DNA of 64,000 bases from DSUN01 sp035527715 (GTDB lineage: Bacteria; Planctomycetota; PUPC01; DSUN01): positions 12,248 to 76,247 of the forward strand of contig DATKZY010000032.1 of NCBI GenBank assembly GCA_035527715.1. The letters run 5' to 3'. The translations under genes and the position numbers were made by a program. The notes under the pieces are model-generated. The model was given only the letters and a program-made list of their open reading frames with translations, was not told where the DNA came from and ran no database searches. Of the stretch, positions 17,722 to 27,092 are shown piece by piece; the first letter of the stretch is position 1; the number at the start of each line of letters is the position of its first letter.

Positions 17722-18906
17722 ATGCTCGTGACCCTCGCCGTGGCCGCCGTTGCAGCAGTGACCGCAGGACAGCAGGATGTGGGGCGGACTCCCGATCAAT
17801 GCTTCGCCCTCCGCGGCGGCCTGGCGAACTCGCGGATCAAGATCGAGCGCGAGAAGAAGGCCCGCGTGGCGTTCCTCGGCGGCTCGATCACCGAGGCCAA
17901 CGGCTGGCGGGTGTTCACGGCCGAATTGCTTCAGAAGCGCTATCCCGACACGAAGTTCGATTTCGTCAATGCCGGCATCTCGTCCACCGACACGACGCTC
18001 GCGCCCTTCCGCCTCAAGACCACCGTCTTCTGCAATGGGCCGGTGGACCTGTTGTTCTTCGAGTTCGCGGTGAACGATCTCCACAACAGCCGCACGTCGC
18101 AGGAGAGCATCCGCGGCGTCGAGGGCATCATCCGCCAGGCACGGGCGCTCAACCCCGCCATTGACCTCGTGATCCTCTACTGCGCCGACGAGGACAAAAT
18201 GGCCTACGTGCGGAAGGGCACGGTCGCCCCGCAGATCGCCGCGCACGAGAAGGTGGCACAGCACTACCGCGTCTCGGCCATTGACCTCGCCCGCGAGGTG
18301 ACGCTGCGGATTGACAAGGGGGAGTTCGACTGGAAGAAGTTCGGCGGCCTGCACCCCTCGCCCTTCGGCCATCGGCTCTACGCCGCCTCGATTGGCCGCT
18401 TCCTCGACGCAGCCTGGAAAGAGCCCCTCCCCGCCGACGCCCAGGTGAAGCCGCACGCCATGCCCGAGAAGCCGCTGGACCCGTTCCACTACGGCCGCGC
18501 GCGGTTCGTGGACATCAAGGAGGCTACCCTCGTCAGCGGCTGGCAGCTCGTGCCGAGCTGGAAGCCGCCCAAGGGCGGCACCCGCAAGCAATTCGTCAAC
18601 TGCCCCGCCCTCGAGGCCACGGAGCCGGGGGCCACGCTCAAGCTCAAGTTCACGGGCACGGCCATCGGCGTCCTCGAGGCCGCGGGCTACGACGTGGGCA
18701 TCCTGGAGTTCAGCATAGACGGCGCCCCCTTCCGCAAGCTCGACCAGTTCACCCAGTGGAGCGGCGGATTGCACATCCCCTGGGCCTACATCTTCAACGC
18801 CGAGACCAAGCCCGGCGACCACGAGCTGACCCTCCGCACCTCATCCGACAAGAACCCCAAGAGCCAGGGCCACGCCGCGCGAATCCTCCAGTTCCTGGTC
18901 AACTGA
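17722..18906 (+). CDS. secreted SGNH/GDSL-type hydrolase with C-terminal beta domain
   Basis: 394 residues with a short signal peptide (MLVTLAVAAVAAVTA). SGNH block I is GGSITE with S55, block II is around G86 (FVNAGISS), block III is FAVND with N118, and block V is GGLHPSPFGH with H211. The aspartate usually three residues before that histidine is a glycine here, as in some GDSL branches. Residues 240-394 are a separate beta-rich module, perhaps carbohydrate-binding. It probably removes acyl groups from polysaccharides outside the cytoplasm. ATG 17722 has AAGGA upstream; longer in-frame starts lack a signal peptide. Confidence 0.8.
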   Translation: MLVTLAVAAVAAVTAGQQDVGRTPDQCFALRGGLANSRIKIEREKKARVAFLGGSITEANGWRVFTAELLQKRYPDTKFDFVNAGISSTDTTLAPFRLKTTVFCNGPVDLLFFEFAVNDLHNSRTSQESIRGVEGIIRQARALNPAIDLVILYCADEDKMAYVRKGTVAPQIAAHEKVAQHYRVSAIDLAREVTLRIDKGEFDWKKFGGLHPSPFGHRLYAASIGRFLDAAWKEPLPADAQVKPHAMPEKPLDPFHYGRARFVDIKEATLVSGWQLVPSWKPPKGGTRKQFVNCPALEATEPGATLKLKFTGTAIGVLEAAGYDVGILEFSIDGAPFRKLDQFTQWSGGLHIPWAYIFNAETKPGDHELTLRTSSDKNPKSQGHAARILQFLVN

Positions 18907-19175
18907 GTTCACAGCGGGGGGAGCGCGTAGGACGCGATTTGGGGCCTTCCGGGTCGGAGAGGGGCGACGGAGGACCGAGTCTGCAAGTCCTCTCTAATAC
19001 TACACTTCCAAAAATCACCGGTCAGCAATTTCGCCCGAAGGTGTCCCAGGTCGAATGAGGTCGCCGGAGGGGCGTACAGAGGCTGCCAGAGCGTCTTTTT
19101 TCTCAGACACGTTAAGTGGCTGATACGGCTAGACTTAGCAGTTGAATATAATAGTTGGCTACGCCGCTGCGCATC

Positions 19176-21449
19176 TCAGGGCAGCGGCGGGGGCACGGAG
19201 AGGCGGAGCCAGTCGGCGGCGAGGGCCGTCAGGGGAGGCGGGACGGGGCCGGGGCAGTCCTGTAGGACGCCGTGCCACTTGCCCGCCGCGTCGCGCCAGA
19301 GGGCGATGTCGGTCGCCTGTTCGAGGGCGAGCTTGAGGGCGCCGGCCTCGATGCGCTTGAGGCCGCCAGCCGCGAGGGCCTCCAGGCTCCCATCCGCCGC
19401 CAGGCGAATCCCCACGACTCCTGTCGCGTCCACCGTGATCTTATGGCCTTTGACCTCAAGAGCGGACCGGATGGGATCACCCGCCACATCCTTCGCCCCG
19501 GAGAGGATGATCTCCGTGCCATCAACAAGCCGGCAGCGGCCGGCGGCGGGGGGCGCGCTCATGCCGTAGCCGAAGCCGGTCATACGCTCGCCCGCGCCCG
19601 TCTGCGGCGCAACGCCCCGCTCGCCGAGGCGCGCGACCACTGCCTTGGCGCACGACGCGGCATCAGGGAGGACCGCCATCGCCTTCGGCAGTGCGGCGTT
19701 GCCGTCGAAGGGCTTGGCATCCGGGCCCGCCGTCCAGTTGCCCACGCGGAAGAGAGCCGTCTTGCCGCCGGCGGCCCTCTCGAAGAATGCCGCGGTCTCG
19801 GGCCGGTCGAACTCGGGGTGGTAGAGGACGACGGCGGCGTAGCGCTGCGGGCCGTATTGCACGAGGCCGTCGTCGCTGAGCTTCAGGGAGGCGATGTCGC
19901 TCGACGGAATGAGGTCGGCAGGGAAGCCGGCGCGCCACAGGGCGTCGGTGAGAGCCATCCCCACGTCGGCGTAGGCCGGCCCCGCCCAGTTCATCGCGCA
20001 GGCGTGGCCGAAGACGACCGCGACGGGGCAGTCGAGCGGCGCCCTCGTGATGAAGTTGAGGAGGCGCACGCGGCACTCGCCGCGCATCAGGCCGCCCCTC
20101 AGGAGCGAGTCGTAGGCCCAGTTCCGCCCCTTCTGCTCGGGGGCGGGATAGACGGGATGGTAGTTGATTCGCCCGCCGCCGAGGGCGTGCGCCCAGAGCG
20201 CCTTGTCGTAGTCCGCCCGCTTCGCCGAGTAGTACATGTTGACCCACACGGGGCTGCCCCACTTCTTGGCGAGCGACGTGCGGCAGCAGTAGGGCGTCAC
20301 CTCGTCGGTCTGCGCCAGGTCGCGCGTCGCCGCCCACCAGTCGAGGCCGTTCTTCTTGAACTCCTGGACGCCTGGGTAGGGATACCAGGTGGGGTGCGTG
20401 GCGACGATGGCGGCGGGGCCGAAGGTGGCTTTCGTGGCCTTGTAGAAGTCGTCCTCGATCTCCGCGTTGCGGCGGCGCGACATTTCCTGGAAGACGTTGA
20501 TGGCGGCCTGGCGCTCGGGCACGCGGCCGCGCTCGCCGGCCCACATCAGGAGGCAATCGCGCACGAGGTCGCGGCCGCCCGTGCGCTTGCCATATTCGTC
20601 GGCGAGGGACTTCGAGAACCAGTAGTCGTTCTTCGCGGGGCAGCCGTCGTAGCAGGGGGGGAAGCCCCACTCGTCCTTGCACACGCCGGCCAGCCCCGTG
20701 TCGGCGTATCGCTGGATGATCTCGCGCTGGAACCCCAGCAGGTGCGGGGCGAAGACGTCGGGCGTCAGGTGCGTGAAGGCGGCCAGGACGCAGGCCTTGC
20801 GGCCCTTGGTCGCTTCGCCGCAGGCGATGGCCACCTTCACCTCGCGCGCGGAGGCGGCGACGACTTTGCAGCCCTTCGCGGTGATGTCCTCGACGGTGTC
20901 GGGCTCGATGCCCTGCGGCCCGCGCACATAGGAGTAGACGCCGACCAGGCGGCCCGAGAGCGGAATGTAGTGGGTGGTGCGGAAGGTGTAGTGGTCGCCC
21001 AGATCGGTGCTGCCGATGGCGGCGGACACTTCGCCCGCGTCGCGGAGGTCGAACTCGCGGAGGCGCAGCATCTCCTGAAGCTCGTCGGGGTGTGCCTTCT
21101 GGAACGCCCTGCGTGCCAGCCGCACGTCGAGGTCGAACGCGATGCGGATGCCCAGGCTGCGGGCGTAGGCCGTCCCCTCCTTGATCTGCTTGTAAACATC
21201 CTCATCGGTCAGCTCTTTGAGCGGCGCGCGGATGGTGGTCGTGATCACGTTGTAGGTCGAGTGCTTCGCCGCCATGTCGAGGAACCCCCGATAGCCGCCG
21301 GGCTTGAACTCCTCCAGCGTCCAGCCCCACACGGCCATTTCGGGCATCACGCCCTCAGGCAGCCGATGGGAGGGCTCGGCAGCCCCCGCCTGGCTCGCCA
21401 GGAGCGCGGCCAACACAGAGAGGGAGGACAAAGGCCGCGTTGCACTCAT
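19176..21449 (-). CDS. large secreted protein, beta-galactosidase-like (TIM barrel plus amidotransferase-like domain)
   Basis: 757 residues with a signal peptide. The first 400 residues show barrel-like strands (YNVITTTIRAP, IRIAFDLDVRL, GLAGVCKDEWGFPP). The acidic DEWG after a strand is a candidate catalytic site. Residues about 440-600 (CPVAVVFGHACAMNW, DLIPSSDI, YAAVVLYHPEF) have the pattern of the glutamine-amidotransferase-like trimerisation domain of GH42-type beta-galactosidases. The family is not certain. AGGAGGA precedes the ATG. It lies 31 bp after the PQQ-propeller gene, so they probably form an operon. The convergent 269-bp spacer on its left (18907-19175) shows no gene. Confidence 0.62.
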   Translation of the reverse strand: MSATRPLSSLSVLAALLASQAGAAEPSHRLPEGVMPEMAVWGWTLEEFKPGGYRGFLDMAAKHSTYNVITTTIRAPLKELTDEDVYKQIKEGTAYARSLGIRIAFDLDVRLARRAFQKAHPDELQEMLRLREFDLRDAGEVSAAIGSTDLGDHYTFRTTHYIPLSGRLVGVYSYVRGPQGIEPDTVEDITAKGCKVVAASAREVKVAIACGEATKGRKACVLAAFTHLTPDVFAPHLLGFQREIIQRYADTGLAGVCKDEWGFPPCYDGCPAKNDYWFSKSLADEYGKRTGGRDLVRDCLLMWAGERGRVPERQAAINVFQEMSRRRNAEIEDDFYKATKATFGPAAIVATHPTWYPYPGVQEFKKNGLDWWAATRDLAQTDEVTPYCCRTSLAKKWGSPVWVNMYYSAKRADYDKALWAHALGGGRINYHPVYPAPEQKGRNWAYDSLLRGGLMRGECRVRLLNFITRAPLDCPVAVVFGHACAMNWAGPAYADVGMALTDALWRAGFPADLIPSSDIASLKLSDDGLVQYGPQRYAAVVLYHPEFDRPETAAFFERAAGGKTALFRVGNWTAGPDAKPFDGNAALPKAMAVLPDAASCAKAVVARLGERGVAPQTGAGERMTGFGYGMSAPPAAGRCRLVDGTEIILSGAKDVAGDPIRSALEVKGHKITVDATGVVGIRLAADGSLEALAAGGLKRIEAGALKLALEQATDIALWRDAAGKWHGVLQDCPGPVPPPLTALAADWLRLSVPPPLP

Positions 21450-21480
21450 CGGTTCCTCCTCGCCTGGGCGGGCGATTGGC

Positions 21481-23502
21481 TCACGGCGGGCCGAGGGCGT
21501 AGAGGGTGGCCTCGCCGCGGACGTAGAGGCGTTTGCCGTCGGGCACGGGGTTGGCGACGAAGCGCTCCTGGCGCTCGGCCCAGTGGCCGACGAGGGTGGC
21601 GTTCTCCAGCTTGTTCTTGGCGAGTTGCTTGAAGGTGCGGCCCGGCTCGAAGACGACCGCGCCGCCGGCGTCGCCGAAGGCGTAGATGCGGCCGCCGGCC
21701 ATCACCAGGCTGATGCCGATGCCGCGCGCCGCGCCCTCGTTTACCCATTGAAAGTGGTCGAGGTCAAGGAGCTTCTGGTAGACGACCTCGGCGGTCCGAA
21801 CGTCCACGACCGTGAGGACGCCTGAGTTGTTGAGCAGGTAGGCCAGGCCGTCGTGGACGATTGGGGAGGAGAGGTGCCAGGCCATGTAGTACTTCGGCCA
21901 GGCGGATGTGTCCAGCTTCACCGTCTGCGTCGCCAGCTTGAGGGGGTCGGCAAAGGCGTCGGGCAGGGGGTGGATAAGGAACCGCGTGCCCCCGGCCGGC
22001 ACCAGGAAGAGCATGCCGGCGTGGGCGATGGGGGAGGCAACGCACTGGGCGCCCACGTCGTGGGGGGTGTAGACCACCTTGCCGTCGCTGGCGCGGACGA
22101 TGCTGTCGTTGCCGAGGACGATGACGGGCACGCCCCCAATGGCCGTGGGCAGGGGCGTGCCGTGGAAGAAGCCGCCCGGGTTCAGCCCCTGGTGGGGCGA
22201 GACGGGCGTCTGCCAGGCGACCGCGCCCGTCCTCGCGTCGAACGCCATGAGGTCGCGCATGAAGACCACCAGCTTGCCGTCGGCGAGGATGGGCGACGAG
22301 GAGAAGCCGTGCTCGACCATCGGGCGGTTGTCCACGCGAATCCACTTGCGGTTGCCGTCGAGGTCGTAGCAGGCGCTCACGCCCGTGCCGAACCAGGCGT
22401 AGACGAACTGCCCGTCGGTCACGGGTGCGAAGCCGGAGTAACCGACGTCGGGTGTCTGGCCCCGCCGATACTGGCGGTTGTCTGTCTGGCGCATCGCCTG
22501 GTAAAGCTCCTTCTCGAGCTTCGCCTTCTCCTCGCACTGCTTGGCCGTGAGTGGGCCGGCGACGAGCGAGGCGTTGATCGCATCGAGCTTCGCCGCGAGC
22601 GCCGCGGCCTCCTGGCCGGCAGGGGACTTCCTCTCCTCGTCGGTGGCCGCGTCGAGGTAGCTGTTCGTCCTCACCCAGAGCACCCTGCCATCGTCCTTGC
22701 GGAGGCAGATGAGGTCGTGCGGCTCGCTGAGGAGGTAAAGCCTGTCGCCGACGACGACGGGCGAGCCGACGCCCATGCCTGCGCCGTAGAAGCCCGGGTG
22801 GGCGCCGGGCAGCACGGTCTTCCACGCGATGCCCGTCTCCTCGTACTCGGCCGGCGGGCAGGCGTGGAGGATGGGGATGAGAAACCAGTCGAGCTGCTCG
22901 CCCGGCGACGCCTTGAGGAGGATGCGGTTCCAGCCCTTGGCGAGGACGATCCTCGCCCTCGCTCCGAAGGGCTGGGAGGGCTTGCCGTTGACAAGGAGCC
23001 GGACGCCGCCGACGTAAGTCAGGTTCAGGCGGAAGGCGCCGCCCGTCGCGGAGAACAGGTTCGTGAAGGCGTAGGCGACGCCGCTGGGACGCTTGCCAAA
23101 GAGCGCCACGAAGTCCAGGAGCGCAGCGTCGGCAGTCACCTTCTTCCAGGCCAGGTCGCCCGACCCGTCGCCAGCTCCGGGTGCCCGCTCGCCCTCGGCG
23201 GGCGCCAGGTCGGCCTCGTTGGGAAGCGTGTCCTGCTCGACCTTGGCGTCGGGGGGCAGGGGGAGGGGGCCGAGGACGAGCCACTCGCGGGCGACCCCGT
23301 CACGCATCGGCTTGCCGGCGGCGCCTTCGGTGGGCTTCTCGGCCAGGTAGCGGAGGCCGCTGACGGCCTTGCTGATGCGGCTCCAGGCGACGGGCGGGTC
23401 GGCGTTCGGATACTTCCCGCTCCCATCGCCCCGCCAGCCCTGGGTGGCCGCGAGGGCGTCACTACACGACAGCGCCAGTGCGATGGCCAGAGCCTGTTTC
23501 AG
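21481..23502 (-). CDS. exported PQQ-like beta-propeller protein with damaged or non-standard start
   Basis: From residue 68 on (ATG 23307) this is a PQQ-like propeller with repeats such as LDLDGNRKW and FDARTGAVAW. The coding frame clearly continues upstream: it encodes a signal peptide (KQALAIALALSCSDALA) and then TQGWRGDGSGKYPNADPPVAW, a typical family N-terminus. That segment has no ATG, GTG or TTG in frame before a TGA at 23524-23526. An ATG at 23527 is one base out of frame. I place the start at CTG 23502 provisionally. A one-base frameshift (mutation or assembly error) is equally likely. The 146-bp gap to the next gene contains no ORF. Confidence 0.7.
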   Translation of the reverse strand: MKQALAIALALSCSDALAATQGWRGDGSGKYPNADPPVAWSRISKAVSGLRYLAEKPTEGAAGKPMRDGVAREWLVLGPLPLPPDAKVEQDTLPNEADLAPAEGERAPGAGDGSGDLAWKKVTADAALLDFVALFGKRPSGVAYAFTNLFSATGGAFRLNLTYVGGVRLLVNGKPSQPFGARARIVLAKGWNRILLKASPGEQLDWFLIPILHACPPAEYEETGIAWKTVLPGAHPGFYGAGMGVGSPVVVGDRLYLLSEPHDLICLRKDDGRVLWVRTNSYLDAATDEERKSPAGQEAAALAAKLDAINASLVAGPLTAKQCEEKAKLEKELYQAMRQTDNRQYRRGQTPDVGYSGFAPVTDGQFVYAWFGTGVSACYDLDGNRKWIRVDNRPMVEHGFSSSPILADGKLVVFMRDLMAFDARTGAVAWQTPVSPHQGLNPGGFFHGTPLPTAIGGVPVIVLGNDSIVRASDGKVVYTPHDVGAQCVASPIAHAGMLFLVPAGGTRFLIHPLPDAFADPLKLATQTVKLDTSAWPKYYMAWHLSSPIVHDGLAYLLNNSGVLTVVDVRTAEVVYQKLLDLDHFQWVNEGAARGIGISLVMAGGRIYAFGDAGGAVVFEPGRTFKQLAKNKLENATLVGHWAERQERFVANPVPDGKRLYVRGEATLYALGPP

Positions 23503-23669
23503 GGTGAAACGCCTAACAACGTGTCATCGTGAACTGGTCGAACGATCTCTCAAGGGCTTGCCGCCACACCAACAGCGAATCCTCCCAGGTCGCGTCAAGC
23601 CCCTGAAAGGTTCCTCGACAAGCTCGGAATGACAGCGGTCGAGGGTCGCCGCGTGTGCGCGGCCGCACA

Positions 23670-24749
23670 CTACGGCTTGGCCGGGCGAAGGAGGCCACGG
23701 ATGAACTCCGTTTCCTGGGGGTCATAGGGGGTGAGGTCGCGGCGGAGCAGGTCGTGGTGCCAGGGCTTCGGTTCGGGGCCGCCCTTCTTCGAGCCCCAGG
23801 GGAGATGGGTCTGGGTCTTCCCGTTCACCAGCCCCCAGTTGTAGCAGGCGACCTGTTCCTGCTTGAAGAAGGGGAGATGGGTCCTCGGCAAGCTGCCCAT
23901 GCCGCGAGCCATCCACTCGGTGCAGAGGATGGGTCGTCCGTGCGCCCTCAGGCCCGCGACCATGGCCTTCACGGCAACGAGGTTGCCGTAGCTGTGGAAG
24001 CTGACAACGTCGGACAGTGCGAGCTGGGCCTTGTTGAGGTCGGCGAGGCCGCCGGTCCAGACGCCGATGGTGAGGGGCTGGGTGTGCTTGGCCTTGCGCG
24101 CCCAGGCGAAGCATTCCCGCACGAGGGGGAGGCTCTTGTTGCCCATCCCGCCGTTGCCCGGCTCGTTATAGAGGTCCCAGGCGACGACCCGCTTGTCGGC
24201 GGCGAAGTGCCCGACGAGATCGGCGACGTACTGCTCCAGGTCGGGCCAGACCGCCTTGTCCGCGACCCGCTGGTGGCCCGGGCTGGGGGTCCAGGCGGAG
24301 TTGTGGACGCCTGGCACCGGGTCATCCTGCTTCCCGAGGTAGGGCTGTTTGCCGGCGAAGGCGCAGTCGTCGAAGAGCACGGGCATCGTCGAGAGGCCCC
24401 GCCTGTCGGCGATGCCGACGAACTGTTCGAGCCGCTTCCTCAGCCCCTCGGGGTCGCGCTTCCAGACGAGGTATTGGAGGAAGACCCGTGTGGAGTTGAA
24501 GCCGAGGTCTCCCGCGAGGGCCAACTCGCGGCCAATGAGCGCGGCGTCGAAGGTCTCGGCCTGCCACATCTCCGTCGTGTTGACGGCGTTGCTGGGCACG
24601 TAGTTGAAGCCGACGATCCAGGGCTGCCTCTCGCCCCACCCCCGCGCCTGCTCCGCCGTCCACCGCTCCGCGGCGTCTTCCGCGGCCGTTGCTGCTGCGG
24701 CCAACACCAGGAGAACGAGCGAAACCGCGACCACATCATGGTTAGCCAT
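23670..24749 (-). CDS. secreted GH5-like (clan GH-A) glycoside hydrolase
   Basis: 359 residues with a signal peptide and a single TIM barrel. Acid/base E196 lies in WDLYNEPGNG at the end of strand 4 and the nucleophile E278 in PILCTEWMARG at strand 7, the clan GH-A arrangement. The start WIVGFNYVPSNAVNTTEMW resembles proteins often labelled cellulase-family or 1,4-beta-xylanase. A retaining beta-glycosidase on plant or algal polysaccharide is likely; the specificity is not. The ribosome site before ATG 24749 is weak. Confidence 0.82.
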   Translation of the reverse strand: MANHDVVAVSLVLLVLAAAATAAEDAAERWTAEQARGWGERQPWIVGFNYVPSNAVNTTEMWQAETFDAALIGRELALAGDLGFNSTRVFLQYLVWKRDPEGLRKRLEQFVGIADRRGLSTMPVLFDDCAFAGKQPYLGKQDDPVPGVHNSAWTPSPGHQRVADKAVWPDLEQYVADLVGHFAADKRVVAWDLYNEPGNGGMGNKSLPLVRECFAWARKAKHTQPLTIGVWTGGLADLNKAQLALSDVVSFHSYGNLVAVKAMVAGLRAHGRPILCTEWMARGMGSLPRTHLPFFKQEQVACYNWGLVNGKTQTHLPWGSKKGGPEPKPWHHDLLRRDLTPYDPQETEFIRGLLRPAKP

Positions 24750-24794
24750 ACATGCACCAGGCGGAGGTCACGAAAGGGGAACGGCGACCGCAAG

Positions 24795-25214
24795 TCACGC
24801 CATGCCCTCGGCGGTCGCCGCCTCTCGGAGGCGTGGGTCCGAGGATGAGATACGAACGGGGGTCTTCGCTCCCTCGGCCAGGAGCTTTGCGGAGGCCAGG
24901 TGGATCGCGTCCATGCCCCGGAGCTTGTGGGTCTCGCATAACTCGCCCGCAAGCTCGACGACTTGCTGCGTGACCTCCTTGATGAGAAGGTGCGGCCACT
25001 CGGAGCGGAAGGCAGCAACGGTGTGCGCGTATTCTTCATCCGAGATGCCGCCTTCGCGCCGTTTCCGGGCCAGGGCGCTGCGCACCTCGGCGTAGGCGAT
25101 TCGCGAGGTCGCCGTGTCGTCCGCGGAGGCCACAAGCGCCTCCACATCCGCGGACCCCGTTTCCTCGACACAGAGCTTGACGATGTGGCTGCTGTCAAGG
25201 TACAGGATCACCAC
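24795..25214 (-). CDS. PIN-domain ribonuclease toxin (VapC-like)
   Basis: 139 residues. Acidic PIN residues are in place: D in LYLDSSHIV, E in YAEVRSAL, D in GMDAIHLASA and D in SSSDPRL. Family members cleave RNA and are held inactive by a cognate antitoxin. It starts GTG-GTG at 25214 and overlaps the antitoxin gene by 20 bp, as in type II modules. Confidence 0.85.
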   Translation of the reverse strand: MVILYLDSSHIVKLCVEETGSADVEALVASADDTATSRIAYAEVRSALARKRREGGISDEEYAHTVAAFRSEWPHLLIKEVTQQVVELAGELCETHKLRGMDAIHLASAKLLAEGAKTPVRISSSDPRLREAATAEGMA

Positions 25215-25476
25215 GGTCCTCCACGATCATCTCGGAGAGCGGCTTGCCGGTGACGCGGACCCGTGGGTTGAGCCCGACGAACTTCCCGCCTCCCCAGCTC
25301 ACCTGCCCTGACTTGATCAGGGGCTCGAGCTTCTTGCGGAGTTCTGCCCCTGCGGAGGGGACAAAACGGGCGAACGAACGTCCGCGATCGGTCACCTCCA
25401 CGGTCTCGCCTTCGCGCACCTTGCGCACGTAGTAGCCGAATCTGTTCTTGAACTCCCGAAGACCTGCCTTGACCAT
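25195..25476 (-). CDS. type II antitoxin (Phd/YefM-like)
   Basis: 93 residues. The N-terminal MVKAGLREFKNRFGYYVRKV and GETVEVTDRGRSFARFVP follow the Phd/YefM pattern (a DNA-binding fold, then 'v.v..rG...a...P'). ATG 25476 is chosen over upstream in-frame starts because GGAGGT sits 7 bp before it. It overlaps the PIN gene by 20 bp. An 11-bp inverted repeat just upstream is a likely autoregulatory operator. Confidence 0.82.
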   Translation of the reverse strand: MVKAGLREFKNRFGYYVRKVREGETVEVTDRGRSFARFVPSAGAELRKKLEPLIKSGQVSWGGGKFVGLNPRVRVTGKPLSEMIVEDRGDPVP

Positions 25477-25505
25477 GTGCTTGACCTCCATTGTGAGCTT
25501 GGAGC

Positions 25506-25539
25506 TTGTAGCCACATTCTACTGCCCTTGTGGCTACAA
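25506..25539 (-). promoter_or_regulatory. putative toxin-antitoxin operator
   Basis: Perfect inverted repeat TTGTAGCCACA (25506-25516) / TGTGGCTACAA (25529-25539) with a 12-bp spacer, 29 bp upstream of the antitoxin ATG. It is placed as expected for binding by the antitoxin. Confidence 0.6.
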
Positions 25540-25561
25540 TGCAACCCCGCCGGCGCCACCG

Positions 25562-26089
25562 TCACCCCTCCAGCCGGGCAATGTGGGGCAGGCCGCGGTA
25601 GCGGCCGGCGTAGTCGAGGCCGTAGCCGACGACGAACACATTGTTCACGACGAAGCCGCAGTAGTCGAGCGCCACGTCCACCTGCCGGCGGCTCGGCTTA
25701 TCAAGCAGCACGCAGGTGCGGACCGAGCGCGGCCCCGTGGCCTCGACGGCTCTCCGCACGGCCGCGAGCGTGTGCCCCGTGTCCACGATGTCGTCCACGA
25801 TCAGCACGTCGCGGCCTGCCAGGTCGAGCCGGCCGCAGCGGCCGAGAGCCACCTGCCCGTTCGACGTCGTGCCGTCGCGGTAGCTGGAGGCCTCGACGAA
25901 CTCGACGTCGACCGTGGTGCCGAGGCGCTTGAGCAGCTCGGCGAGGAAGACGGCGGAGCCGTGGAGAACGGCCAGGATGGTGAGCGGCCCGTCGGCAGCG
26001 TCGCGACGGATCGCCGCTGCCAGCTCGGCCACGCGCCGGGAAATCTGCTCTGCGGAGAACACCACGTCGCCTGGGCTCTCATGCGACAC
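25562..26089 (-). CDS. hpt: hypoxanthine phosphoribosyltransferase
   Basis: 175 residues, the usual length for bacterial HPRT. The PRPP-binding loop DVLIVDDIVDTGHTL (95-109) is intact, as are ILAVLHGSAVF and the C-terminal KPSRRQVDVALDYCGF with DYxGF-like aromatic/ribose contacts. The enzyme salvages hypoxanthine or guanine to IMP/GMP in the cytoplasm. GTG 26089 follows GGGAG and overlaps the stop of the M23 peptidase gene by one base (TAGTG), so the two are coupled. Confidence 0.92.
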   Translation of the reverse strand: MSHESPGDVVFSAEQISRRVAELAAAIRRDAADGPLTILAVLHGSAVFLAELLKRLGTTVDVEFVEASSYRDGTTSNGQVALGRCGRLDLAGRDVLIVDDIVDTGHTLAAVRRAVEATGPRSVRTCVLLDKPSRRQVDVALDYCGFVVNNVFVVGYGLDYAGRYRGLPHIARLEG

Positions 26090-27069
26090 TATTCGCTCCC
26101 AACGACCTCGCCCTTGACGGGCGAGTGCTGTTGCCTGGCTTCCTTCGCTCCGCCCTTGAACACCATCACCTGATGGAAGAAGCACTTGATGCCGGTCCCT
26201 TCCTGGATCACCGCGGTGTTCTGAAGGTGGTAGTGGAGATGCGGCTCGGAGGAATTGCCCGAGTTGCCGCACAGGCCCAGCACCTGCCCCCGCCGCACGC
26301 GCTCACCTGCCTGGACCTTGACGCTGCCTTGCTTCAGGTGGGCCAGGACGGAGACCTCGTTGGGGCGGTGCTCGACGAACACGGCGTTGCCAAGGGCGGA
26401 GAAGGGGTTCATCGAGCCTGGCGTGTTGTCGCGCACGCCGTCAATCGCCTCGGTGACGATGCCGTCGGCAGGGGCGAGGATTTCGCGGCCGAAGCAGCAG
26501 TAGTCCTCGTTCGCCTCGCCCGTCCCTTTGCGGGTCTTGCCGTCCGCGTCCGCGCCGAGGAAGTCCAGTGCGTAGCGCTGGTTGCGGACGTCGTGGTGGC
26601 AGTTGAGTTCCTTGGAGTCGCCGCCCCAGGCGACGAGCCACCGCCCCTTGAAGGGGAGGGAGAGCGGCGTCGCGTTCCTCTCGGGCACCGGGAGCGGCGG
26701 GGTGTGGGGGAGGAACCAGAGGCCGGTGATCTTGCCCTCCCCGTCGAGTGCCAGCTTGATGTCGAGCGTCCCGCGCTCGAAGTGGGCGGCGACAAGCGCC
26801 TGATTCCCGGGGACGATGCGCGGCGGGTCGAGCTTCTGGAGCTTGCCGTGCTGCCGTGCCAGGCCATCCAGCAGCGGCTTCGCCTTCCCGGGCGTCAGGA
26901 AGTCGAGCATCTCCTTGCCGAAGTCGCGCCGCAGCAATGCGGGGTCGGCGGCGTTGATGGCCTCGGCAAGCCGCTGGGCCACTCGCGTGAACCGCTCGGC
27001 CGGCCCTTCGCCGCCCCGCGCGAGCATGACTGCAAGGAGCAAGCCACCGAGCAGCATCTGTCTCCGCAT
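26089..27069 (-). CDS. secreted M23-family metallopeptidase
   Basis: 326 residues with a short signal peptide. Residues 25-120 form a DUF3887-like domain (a helix, then LDIKLALDGEGKITGLWF). Residues 140-290 form the lysostaphin-like M23 domain: zinc ligands in HHDVRNQRYALDF (H159, D169), H244 in LAHLKQG and HLH at 277-279. Expected to cut peptidoglycan cross-links or other envelope peptides. GGAG precedes ATG 27069. It diverges from the AbrB-type antitoxin gene. Confidence 0.87.
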   Translation of the reverse strand: MRRQMLLGGLLLAVMLARGGEGPAERFTRVAQRLAEAINAADPALLRRDFGKEMLDFLTPGKAKPLLDGLARQHGKLQKLDPPRIVPGNQALVAAHFERGTLDIKLALDGEGKITGLWFLPHTPPLPVPERNATPLSLPFKGRWLVAWGGDSKELNCHHDVRNQRYALDFLGADADGKTRKGTGEANEDYCCFGREILAPADGIVTEAIDGVRDNTPGSMNPFSALGNAVFVEHRPNEVSVLAHLKQGSVKVQAGERVRRGQVLGLCGNSGNSSEPHLHYHLQNTAVIQEGTGIKCFFHQVMVFKGGAKEARQQHSPVKGEVVGSE

Positions 27070-27092
27070 CGGCGTCTCCTACAGGATTGGCA

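Noticed and set aside
23540..23650. Small coding gene in the gap right of the PQQ gene
   Set aside because: Short frames only, with no ribosome site; the text around CTCGACAAGCTCGGAATGAC resembles repeat-type intergenic sequence.
16073..24749. PQQ-dependent alcohol/glucose dehydrogenases
   Set aside because: The propellers have blade repeats but not the PQQ/calcium-ligand residues or heme domain of the dehydrogenases; they match the non-enzymatic PQQ-like repeat family.
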